From positions 1 through 22,989 of the IMG/VR virus record IMGVR_UViG_3300038696_000309: a stretch of 22,989 nt of DNA; one strand, 5' to 3'. The position numbers were made by a program, and so were the translations under genes. Shown here piece after piece: positions 7,848-13,576 of this stretch. The first letter of the stretch is position 1; every line of letters begins with the position of its first letter. The notes below the pieces were generated by a model. The model had not been told where the DNA came from. It saw nothing but the letters and a program-made list of their open reading frames with translations, and searched no databases. This DNA comes from a virus.

Positions 7848-8228
7848 ATGCCCGTCCTGACGGAACAGCCCAGCATGGGCGATGTCCTCAAATATGAGGT
7901 CAACCCTAACTACACTCGCGAGGTGATCACGCTGCTGATCGGCACCTCCTATCCGGCAGGCGCCGTCCTTGGCCGCATCACCGCCAGCGGCAAATACAGC
8001 CTCTCGCCTGCTACCGGTGCTGACGGATCCCAGACTGCCGTCGCTGTCCTGCTTTACCCGGTGAACACCACGCTGGCGGATGCGGTCGGCATTGTCGTGA
8101 CGCGCGGCCCCGCCATCGTGTCACGTGCAGGGCTCGCCTACGAGGCGACCGTCAACGACACCACCAAGATCAACGCCAAGATCACCCAGCTGGCCGCCGT
8201 GGGCATTATCGCCCGCGACGGCGTCTGA
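7848..8228 (+). CDS. head decoration protein, lambda gpD family
   Basis: This 126-residue protein sits directly upstream of the major capsid gene, as gpD does in lambda (110 residues). The core (EVITLLIGTSYPAGAVLGRIT, then SGKYSLSPATGADGSQTAVAVL) and the following AGLAYE..VND segments match the gpD-type family. Trimers of this protein cap the three-fold sites of the expanded head and stabilise it against internal DNA pressure. An ATGGAG sequence about 8 nt upstream of the ATG supplies the ribosome-binding site (GGAG). It belongs to the same rightward operon and is separated from the protease stop by 37 nt. Confidence 0.95.
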   Translation: MPVLTEQPSMGDVLKYEVNPNYTREVITLLIGTSYPAGAVLGRITASGKYSLSPATGADGSQTAVAVLLYPVNTTLADAVGIVVTRGPAIVSRAGLAYEATVNDTTKINAKITQLAAVGIIARDGV

Positions 8229-8253
8229 TCCCCCATTTACTCCGGAGCACCCC

Positions 8254-9276
8254 ATGACCCTCGTTCGCAATCCCTTTGACGCTGGCGGCTATTCGCTGGC
8301 CGAGATGACGCAGGCCATCAACATCCTGCCCAACCTCTACACCCGCCTCGGCCAGATCGGGCTCTTCCGTTTCGAGGGCGTCACCCAGCGATCGGTGATC
8401 ATCGAGCAATATGAGGGTGTCCTGAACCTGCTGCCCTCTGTGCCCCTTGGTGGCCCCGCCACCGTCGGCACACGCGAAGGGCGCTCGATGCGCAGCTTCG
8501 CTCTCCCGTGGATCCCGCATGATGATGTCATCCTGCCGGGCGACATTCAGGGCCAGCCCGCGCTGGGCGTCTTCGATGGTGCCGACCCGCTGGTCGAGGT
8601 GATGAACCGCAAGCTGCAGCTGATGCGCCGCAAGCATGCCCAGACCCGCGAATACATGGAGATGAATGCCCTACGCGGCATCGTGAAGGACGGCGCGGGT
8701 ACCACGCTCTACAACTACTTCACCGAATTCGGGCTGGCGCAAATCTCGGTAGACTTCCTGCTCGGCACCGCGGGCACCAATGTGCAGGGCAAAGTTCGTG
8801 AGGTCTTGCGCGCCATCGAGGACAACCTGTTGGGCGAGGCCATGTCTTCGGTCCATGCGCTGGTCAGTCGGGAATTCTTCGACAAGCTGATCGTGCATCC
8901 CAAGACCGAGGAAGCCTACAAGTTCTACGCGGCAACTGGTGCCCAGCCGCTGCGCGAGGATATGCGCCGCAACTTCCCCTTCGCGGGCATCGTGTTCGAG
9001 GAATATTCGGGCACCGTCACGCTTTCCACCAAGGCCAGCGAACGCCTTGTCCCTGCCAGCGAAGGGATCGCCTTTCCCCTCGGCACCATGGACACCTTCA
9101 CCACCTATGGCGGTCCGGCCAACCTGCTTGAGGCGGCCAACACCATGGGCCTGCCGCTCTACGCCCGCCAGCATCTCGACGAGAAAGGCCGCTGGATCGA
9201 CCTAATGACCGAAGCCTCGATCCTGCCGGTCAACAAGCGGCCACGCATCGCGATCCGCTTGCAGACCTCGAACTGA
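8254..9276 (+). CDS. major capsid protein, lambda gpE family
   Basis: This 340-residue protein is the same length class as lambda gpE (341). The ATG at 8254 is preceded by CCGGAG; the frame is open further upstream to an ATG at 8125, but that part overlaps the decoration gene in another frame and is not coding. Recognisable family stretches are the N-terminal MTQAINILPNLYTRLGQIG, the RSMRSFALPWIPHDD block (about residues 74-90), QTREYMEMNALRGIVKDG, and the C-terminal FTTYGGPANLLEAANT..GLPLYAR. It would form the icosahedral shell together with the decoration protein. The family assignment is secure. Confidence 0.97.
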   Translation: MTLVRNPFDAGGYSLAEMTQAINILPNLYTRLGQIGLFRFEGVTQRSVIIEQYEGVLNLLPSVPLGGPATVGTREGRSMRSFALPWIPHDDVILPGDIQGQPALGVFDGADPLVEVMNRKLQLMRRKHAQTREYMEMNALRGIVKDGAGTTLYNYFTEFGLAQISVDFLLGTAGTNVQGKVREVLRAIEDNLLGEAMSSVHALVSREFFDKLIVHPKTEEAYKFYAATGAQPLREDMRRNFPFAGIVFEEYSGTVTLSTKASERLVPASEGIAFPLGTMDTFTTYGGPANLLEAANTMGLPLYARQHLDEKGRWIDLMTEASILPVNKRPRIAIRLQTSN

Positions 9277-9286
9277 CAGGTCCACC

Positions 9287-9601
9287 ATGAACGTTTTCGC
9301 GGCCGCCATGGACCGGATCTATGCCAACCCGTCCATGGCGGTGGTCGCGCTCTGGATCTCTGCCACCACGTCAGAGGAGACGCCCATCCGCGTTATTCGC
9401 CGTGCCCCGGACCGGATCAGCGAGTTCGGCGCGGGCCGTTTTGTCAGCGATACAATGATGGTGGACGTCCGCGTTGTAGACCTGCCCGATCCCCGCTCCA
9501 GCGATCTGATCGTGATCGGCACCGACAGCTTTACCATTCAGGGCGAGCCCACGCGCGACCGTGAACGGCTTGTCTGGTCGCTGGATCTGCGGCCGACATG
9601 A
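9287..9601 (+). CDS. probable head-tail joining protein (gpFII-like position)
   Basis: This is a 104-residue protein between the major capsid gene and a DUF6441-type gene, the place that FI/FII genes hold in lambda (FII is 117 residues). The sequence is mostly beta (VVALWISATT, PIRVIRRAPDR, MMVDVRVVDLPD, DLIVIGTDSFTIQGEP), which fits the small beta-barrel joiner that completes the head so that the tail can dock. The assignment rests on size, fold impression and gene order rather than a strong motif. The stop overlaps the next start as ATGA. A ribosome-binding site is present (ACAGGTCC, with AGG about 8 nt before the ATG). Confidence 0.62.
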   Translation: MNVFAAAMDRIYANPSMAVVALWISATTSEETPIRVIRRAPDRISEFGAGRFVSDTMMVDVRVVDLPDPRSSDLIVIGTDSFTIQGEPTRDRERLVWSLDLRPT

Positions 9602-10227
9602 GGCTGCGGGTCGCGTTCAATCCCGACATCGCCGCCCTGATGCAGGCCGAAATCGCAGCCGGGGAAAAGGCGGTGTCGGCAGCTATGCGAGAGGCGGGCG
9701 GCAGCTTGAAGTCGGCCTGGCGCACCCAGATCACCGGCGCGGGGCTGGGCACAAGGCTGGGCAACAGCATCCGTCTGGCAACTTTTCCAAGGACCAGCAA
9801 CAGCCTGAACGCGGCGGCGCTGGTCTGGTCCAAAGCTCCGGTGATTATTGGCGCGCATGATACCGGCCCCCTGATCCGGTCCAAGGACGGGTTCTGGCTG
9901 GCGATCCCGACCGCTGCTGCTGGCAAGAGCACCAGGGGCGGCCGGATCACCCCCGGTGAATGGGAACGCCGCACCGGTCTGCGCCTTCGGTTCATCTACC
10001 GCCGCCGGGGGCCCAGCCTGCTGGTGGCCGAGGGGCTGCTGAATACAAAAGGCCGCGCGGTGGCGAGCAGGTCAAAGACCGGACGTGGCGTGGCGACCGT
10101 GCCGATATTCTTGTTGGTCCCGCAGGTCAAGCTGCGCAAACGGCTGGATCTGGCGCGGGATGCAGAACGGGCGGTGGACAGCGTACCGGGGCTGATCGTG
10201 GCGAACTGGGTGGAAAAATCGCGGTAG
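9598..10227 (+). CDS. phage tail completion-type protein, DUF6441-like (gpZ position)
   Basis: This 209-residue basic protein starts at an ATG overlapping the previous stop. It begins MRLRVAFNPDIAALMQAEIA, continues with a helix and SLKSAWRTQITGAGLGTRLGN, and has a central IIGAHDTGPLIRSKDGFWLAIP block, then a basic RLRFIYRRRGPSLLVAEG segment. These features match the proteins annotated as DUF6441 in Rhodobacterales prophages. The position corresponds to lambda gpZ (192 residues), which prepares the tail end for joining to the head; that role is inferred from gene order. In an uninterrupted lambda-type order the tail terminator gene would follow at once, but here a toxin-antitoxin cassette intervenes. 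Confidence 0.68.
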   Translation: MRLRVAFNPDIAALMQAEIAAGEKAVSAAMREAGGSLKSAWRTQITGAGLGTRLGNSIRLATFPRTSNSLNAAALVWSKAPVIIGAHDTGPLIRSKDGFWLAIPTAAAGKSTRGGRITPGEWERRTGLRLRFIYRRRGPSLLVAEGLLNTKGRAVASRSKTGRGVATVPIFLLVPQVKLRKRLDLARDAERAVDSVPGLIVANWVEKSR

Positions 10228-10242
10228 GTGGTGATTTTGGCT

Positions 10243-10271
10243 TTGAGACCCAAACCGAGATTGGCAATAAC
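10243..10271 (+). promoter_or_regulatory. candidate promoter of the toxin-antitoxin cassette
   Basis: TTGAGA (10243-10248, five of six matches to the -35 consensus) is followed after 17 nt by AATAAC (10266-10271, four of six matches to TATAAT). It sits in the 104-nt gap between the DUF6441-like gene and the antitoxin start, where base composition shifts towards AT. A cassette promoter would allow expression in the lysogen while late structural genes are silent. The match is moderate and could be chance. Confidence 0.3.
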
Positions 10272-10331
10272 CGCCGATCTACTCGACCATTTTTGTTGCT
10301 TCCAGCGTCAGCGTGATTACAACCAGTCATC

Positions 10332-11033
10332 ATGAACCATCAGAAACCCATGCACGAGTACGTTGGGGTCGGCCTCTATTCATTGGCCGATGCCGCACAG
10401 CTCCTGAAGGCACCTCCACGGAGTATCCGGCGGTGGATGGATGGCTATGACTACAAGCAAAAAGAGAATATTCACCATGTTGCCCCACTCTGGGTCCCCG
10501 ACATTCCAAAAATTGACGACCAGATTGAGCTGAGCTTCCGAGACCTGATTGAACTTCGGTTTGTCAGGGCATTCTTGGAAAAGGGTATTGGGCTAAAGGC
10601 GGTACGAAACTGCCTCGAATACGCTCGGCAATGCATGCACACAGACCGGCCATTTTCGTCTGGTCGTTTCCGGACCGATGGGCGGACGATATTCCTTGAG
10701 AGTCTTGAAGCTGCTGCTGAACCCAAGCTGCTCGATCTCAAAGAAAAACAGTATGTCTTCAAACAAGTCGTGGAGCAGAGTTTCAAGGACTTAGATCTGG
10801 AGGGCGACATCGTTACCAGATGGCGTCCTTACCGTGGAAAAGACAGTATTGTTGTCGATCCTTTGCGGTCATTTGGCCAGCCTCTCGCTTCTAAGTCAGG
10901 CGTACCAACAATCGTTCTGGCAGAGGCAGTGAAGGCCGAAGGCTCATTGGCCCGAGTTGCGGCGATGTATGAAGTCGAAAAATCTGTCGTTCAGGACGCT
11001 CTGAAATTTCACCAGGAGCTTATAGCCGCTTGA
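10332..11033 (+). CDS. antitoxin, HTH plus DUF433 domain (VapB45-like)
   Basis: This is a 233-residue protein. The N-terminal part (GLYSLADAAQLLKAPPRSIRRWMDGY, about residues 13-39) reads as a MerR-like helix-turn-helix. A middle region follows with SFRDLIELRFVRAFLEKGIGLKAVR, and the C-terminus (GVPTIVLAEAVKAEGSLARVAAMYEVEKSVVQDALKFH) is a DUF433-type domain. This layout is that of VapB45-like antitoxins, which bind their operator DNA and neutralise a PIN-like toxin encoded next to them. The toxin gene starts inside this stop codon. Compared with both flanks, the gene is visibly poorer in GC and uses more A/T-ending codons, a sign of separate origin. No clear Shine-Dalgarno sequence precedes ATG 10332 or the in-frame ATG 10350, so the exact start is uncertain. 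Confidence 0.82.
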   Translation: MNHQKPMHEYVGVGLYSLADAAQLLKAPPRSIRRWMDGYDYKQKENIHHVAPLWVPDIPKIDDQIELSFRDLIELRFVRAFLEKGIGLKAVRNCLEYARQCMHTDRPFSSGRFRTDGRTIFLESLEAAAEPKLLDLKEKQYVFKQVVEQSFKDLDLEGDIVTRWRPYRGKDSIVVDPLRSFGQPLASKSGVPTIVLAEAVKAEGSLARVAAMYEVEKSVVQDALKFHQELIAA

Positions 11034-11422
11034 AGGTGATGGTTGATGAAAATCTGCCCCCAGCTATGGCGAAGGCACTTGCAGCACTATTCGCCGGAAA
11101 ACACGAAATCATTCACTTGAGGCAGAAATTTGGAGCCTCGGTCACGGATACAGAGTGGATCGGAGCACTAAACTTAGAGGGTCACTGGGTCATTATTTCC
11201 GGTGATCGGCGGATATCGAAGAACAAGGCCGAGCAACAAGCCTTCAAAAGCTCGAGGCTGGTAGGATTCTTCCTCGCGCCGGGCCTTCAGAAGGCAAAAC
11301 TGACGAAGCAGATGGAACGCTTGATGGCCCTTTGGGAAACCATCGAAAAACAAGCTGAACTGGTCGGGGGCGGAGCAATGTTCGAGATCCCGATGAAGAG
11401 CAGTAAGCTCAATCAGATCTGA
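11030..11422 (+). CDS. toxin, DUF5615/PIN_10-type PIN-like ribonuclease (VapC45-like)
   Basis: This is a 130-residue protein if it starts at TTG 11030, which overlaps the antitoxin stop as TTGA; ATG 11039 would give 127 residues. AGGAG at 11014-11018 precedes the TTG by 11 nt, and the resulting MKVMVDENLPP beginning is the usual start of this family. Expected acidic residues are present: D6 and E7 in VDEN, D40 in SVTDTEWIG, and D59 in SGDRRISKN. Proteins of this class are metal-dependent PIN-fold RNases, toxic unless bound by the partner antitoxin; the RNA target here is unknown. All core motifs look intact, so the module is probably functional. It shares the lower GC of the antitoxin gene. 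No terminator is seen after it. Confidence 0.85.
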   Translation: MKVMVDENLPPAMAKALAALFAGKHEIIHLRQKFGASVTDTEWIGALNLEGHWVIISGDRRISKNKAEQQAFKSSRLVGFFLAPGLQKAKLTKQMERLMALWETIEKQAELVGGGAMFEIPMKSSKLNQI

Positions 11423-11483
11423 GCATTTAGTCGTTCTGCTTGGACAAAACGTCTCTTTCAATTTTTGGTGTCAGAACCGCTCG

Positions 11484-11508
11484 ACAAGAGTGAGGACGAC
11501 ACTCGTGT
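11484..11508 (+). other. stem-loop between toxin gene and tail terminator gene
   Basis: GAGTG (11488-11492) and CACTC (11500-11504) form a 5-bp stem with a 7-nt loop. It is extended by ACA/TGT (11484-11486, 11506-11508) beyond a single A-G mismatch. No T-run follows, so it is not a classical Rho-independent terminator. It lies just before the GGAAG ribosome-binding site (11509-11513) of the tail terminator gene and could influence its translation or stabilise processed mRNA. Confidence 0.35.
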
Positions 11509-11520
11509 GGAAGATAGAAA

Positions 11521-11943
11521 ATGGCAACCGCCCGTGAAACTATCCTCACTGCGCTGCACGCGCGGCTGCAAACTCTTGCCGCCACGGTCTTACGCGATGA
11601 AGTCCTGCCAGAACGCATCCCGCCAAATGGGCTGATCATTCTGCGCGATGGCCAGCCCGGCGAGCCGGAGGTCACGCTATCGCCGCTGCGCTATCACTAT
11701 GAGCACCGCGCGGAGTTGGAGGTTGTCCTCCAGGTGGGCACCGGAAGGGCAACGGCCTTTGACACCCTGATCGCCGTCATCGGCACCGCGCTTGAGGCCG
11801 ACCGCACGCTGGGCGGCCTTTGCGATTGGGTCGAACCCGAAGCCCCAGCCTCGGTCGATCTGCCGGTCGAGGGCGCGGCGGCGCTCAAGGCGGCTGTGAT
11901 CACCGTCGTGTTGCACTACACCACCACCGGCCCTCTGGCCTGA
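11521..11943 (+). CDS. probable tail terminator / minor tail protein (gpU position)
   Basis: This 140-residue protein lies directly before the tail tube gene, as gpU (131 residues) does in lambda. It begins with a helix (TARETILTALHARLQTLAATV), then strands (GLIILRDGQPGEPEV, YHYEHRAELEVVLQV), a helix (ATAFDTLIAVIGTALEADRTLGGL) and a final strand pair (AALKAAVITVVLHYTT). This alpha/beta order is that of gpU/DUF3168-type tail terminators, which cap the tail tube and bind the head connector. Homologues are sometimes named 'acyl-CoA transferase' in databases, but no transferase motif is visible. The ribosome-binding site GGAAG lies 7 nt before the ATG. Confidence 0.7.
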   Translation: MATARETILTALHARLQTLAATVLRDEVLPERIPPNGLIILRDGQPGEPEVTLSPLRYHYEHRAELEVVLQVGTGRATAFDTLIAVIGTALEADRTLGGLCDWVEPEAPASVDLPVEGAAALKAAVITVVLHYTTTGPLA

Positions 11944-11967
11944 CACCCCAACATCTAGGAGAACGAC

Positions 11968-12906
11968 ATGGCACGTGCGCAAGGCGCGCGGGCGCAGATG
12001 GCGCTTGCGTATGAGACAGTTTACGGCACCCCGCCCGCCAGCGGCTATCGGTTGATGCCCTTCGCTCGGGCGACGCTCGGGGCGGAACAGCCGCTGCTGG
12101 AGTCCGAACTTCTGGGTTATGGTCGCGATCCCCTGGCTCCGATCAAGGATGCGGTGACGGCCGACGGCGAGGTGGTGATCCCCATTGATGTCGATGCCTT
12201 CGGTTTTTGGCTGAAGGCAGCGTTTGGCCAGCCGAACACGTCGGGCACCACGCCCAAGACCCACACGTTTCAGTCGGGCAACTGGACGCTGCCCAGCATG
12301 TCGATCGAGACAGCCATGCCCGAGGTACCACGGTACGCCATGTATTCGGGCTGTGTGCTGGATCAACTGTCCTGGCAGATGCAGCGCTCGGGTCTGCTCA
12401 CCGCCACCGCCCGTCTTATCGCCCAAGGCGAAACCATCGCCGCCACGACTGCCGCTGGAACACCAACCGCGCTAGTGCTTCAGCGCTTCGGCCACTTCAA
12501 CGGAACTGTGAAGCGGAACGGCACGGCTTTGGGCAACGTGGTCTCCGCCGAGATCACCTATTCCAACAACCTCGACCGCATCGAGACGATCCGGGGCGAT
12601 GGCCGCATCGATGGCGCCGACCCGACAATGGCGGCACTCACCGGCCGGATCGAGGTGCGGTTTTCCGACACGACGCTGGTGACGCAAGCCATCGATGGCA
12701 CGCCCTGCGAGCTGGAGTTCAATTACAGCCTCGGGGCCAACGCCAGTTTTACCTTCACCGCCCATGCGGTCTATCTGCCACGCCCCCGGATCGAGATTGC
12801 GGGACCCCAAGGCGTGCAGGCCAGCTTTGACTGGCAAGCCGCCAAAAGCACTAGCCCAGCTCGCATGTGCACCGCCGTCCTTATCAACACACTCACAGGA
12901 TACTGA
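11968..12906 (+). CDS. major tail tube protein
   Basis: This is a 312-residue protein with a strong ribosome-binding site (AGGAG, 6 nt before the ATG). The N-terminus (RAQGARAQMALAYETVYGTPP) and the following ESELLGYGRDPLAP and DGEVVIPIDVDAFGFWLKAAFG segments match the tube proteins of siphophages of this kind. The rest is beta-rich with several Thr/Gly-rich strands. Hexamers of this protein would stack into the long tail tube. The position between tail terminator and tail chaperone genes agrees. A siphovirus-type tail is implied, since no sheath protein gene follows. Confidence 0.87.
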   Translation: MARAQGARAQMALAYETVYGTPPASGYRLMPFARATLGAEQPLLESELLGYGRDPLAPIKDAVTADGEVVIPIDVDAFGFWLKAAFGQPNTSGTTPKTHTFQSGNWTLPSMSIETAMPEVPRYAMYSGCVLDQLSWQMQRSGLLTATARLIAQGETIAATTAAGTPTALVLQRFGHFNGTVKRNGTALGNVVSAEITYSNNLDRIETIRGDGRIDGADPTMAALTGRIEVRFSDTTLVTQAIDGTPCELEFNYSLGANASFTFTAHAVYLPRPRIEIAGPQGVQASFDWQAAKSTSPARMCTAVLINTLTGY

Positions 12907-12908
12907 TC

Positions 12909-13346
12909 ATGATCCGACTTAACCTGACTGCCGCACCTGAATGGCTGGACCTCGCCCCCGGCCTGCGCCTGTTGGCGGCGCCGCTCACCACCGCGCTGAT
13001 GGTTTCGGCCCGCGCTGATCCGGCCATCGAAGCCATGCCGGAAACGGCCACGACCGAAGAACTGGCGCTCGCCATGGCGAAAGCCGTCGCCCGACGCGCC
13101 GTTCTGGATTGGGAAGGCGTTGGCGATGCAGACGGCGAAACGGTTCCTGTTACGCCCCATGGCATCGACGCTCTTCTGGAAGTCTGGCCCGTCTTTGAAG
13201 CATTCCAGACCCAGTACGTCGCGCGGGGTCTGATCCTGGACGCGGAAAAAAACGTCTCCGCGCCCTTGCCGAGTGGTCCTTCGGCGGGGGCGATCTTTAC
13301 TGCGCCGCCTGCCCGGGGCCGTGCCCGGACTGCCCCAAGAGACTGA
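12909..13346 (+). CDS. tail assembly chaperone, gpG-like (zero-frame product)
   Basis: This 145-residue protein sits between the tube and tape measure genes, the constant place of tail assembly chaperones. ATG 12909 was chosen because it lies 2 nt after the tube stop; a longer frame from ATG 12867 would overlap the tube gene. Helical stretches (TTEELALAMAKAVARRAVLDW and GIDALLEVWPVFEAFQTQYVARG) make up the body. After the slippery site, at residue 115, the last 30 residues turn into Pro/Ala/Arg-rich sequence without apparent structure, typical of a zero-frame tail. Chaperones of this type coat the tape measure protein and recruit tube subunits. They are generally absent from the finished virion. 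Confidence 0.77.
   Translation: MIRLNLTAAPEWLDLAPGLRLLAAPLTTALMVSARADPAIEAMPETATTEELALAMAKAVARRAVLDWEGVGDADGETVPVTPHGIDALLEVWPVFEAFQTQYVARGLILDAEKNVSAPLPSGPSAGAIFTAPPARGRARTAPRD
13247..13292 (+). promoter_or_regulatory. programmed -1 ribosomal frameshift signal (slippery heptamer plus stem-loop)
   Basis: In the chaperone frame the codons read GAA AAA AAC, giving the heptamer A_AAA_AAC at 13247-13253, a canonical X_XXY_YYZ site. Seven nucleotides later a 12-bp stem begins: 13261-13272 (CGCCCTTGCCGA) pairs without a gap with 13281-13292 (TCGGCGGGGGCG), including two G-U pairs, closing an 8-nt loop (13273-13280). Spacer and stem lengths fall in the usual range for -1 frameshift stimulators. Slipping back one base moves translation into the open frame that ends at 13576. 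Lambda uses a different heptamer at the same place in the G/T pair. Confidence 0.78.
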
Positions 13347-13576
13347 ACCGGCCACAAACACAGGACGGCTGGCAGATTTGGGATCTGGTCGGCCGCCTTG
13401 GTGGGCAGCTGCGGGTGATCCCGGGCGCTGTCTTGGGTTGGGACATGGGCGCGGCCTTGGCACTCGCGCAGGCGCTGGGAATCGACACCCTGATCGCCGC
13501 TGAACTGCTGCCCGAGATCGAGGCCGTGATGGTGCGCAAAGTAAACGAACAGATGGAAGGAAGCCGTGATGGCTGA
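13253..13576 (+). CDS. T-like C-terminal extension of the tail chaperone, reached by -1 frameshift
   Basis: In the -1 frame the sequence after the slippery site reads RLRALAEWSFGGGDLY, then a Cys cluster CAACPGPCPDC, then a coherent domain (DGWQIWDLVGRLGGQLRVIPG, LGWDMGAALALAQALGI, AAELLPEIEAVMVRKVNEQ). It stops with TGA at 13574-13576, inside the tape measure start region. The frame has no plausible ATG or GTG start before the conserved part, so it probably cannot be made alone. Joined to residues 1-115 of the gpG-like protein it gives a predicted fusion of 222 residues, the counterpart of lambda gpGT. The four cysteines (C-x2-C-x3-C-x2-C) could bind a metal. In lambda the T part binds the tube protein; the same role here is inferred. 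Confidence 0.77.
   Translation, partial: RLRALAEWSFGGGDLYCAACPGPCPDCPKRLNRPQTQDGWQIWDLVGRLGGQLRVIPGAVLGWDMGAALALAQALGIDTLIAAELLPEIEAVMVRKVNEQMEGSRDG

Noticed and set aside
8125-8253. Longer N-terminus for the major capsid protein from ATG 8125
   Set aside because: This part lies over the decoration gene in another frame and is Pro/Ser/Arg-rich. ATG 8254 has a ribosome-binding site and begins the conserved sequence.
10228-10260. Possible terminator hairpin after the DUF6441-like gene (TTTGG with CCAAA)
   Set aside because: The stem has only 5 bp with a 9-nt loop and no T-run follows, so it does not support a terminator.
11521-11943. Acyl-CoA transferase, as some homologues are named
   Set aside because: No transferase motif is visible; size, fold pattern and position between joiner and tube genes point to a tail terminator.
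13273-13503. 76-codon plus-strand open frame in the third frame of the chaperone region
   Set aside because: Its product is Arg/Gly-rich and structureless. The -1 frame over the same bases encodes the coherent chaperone extension.
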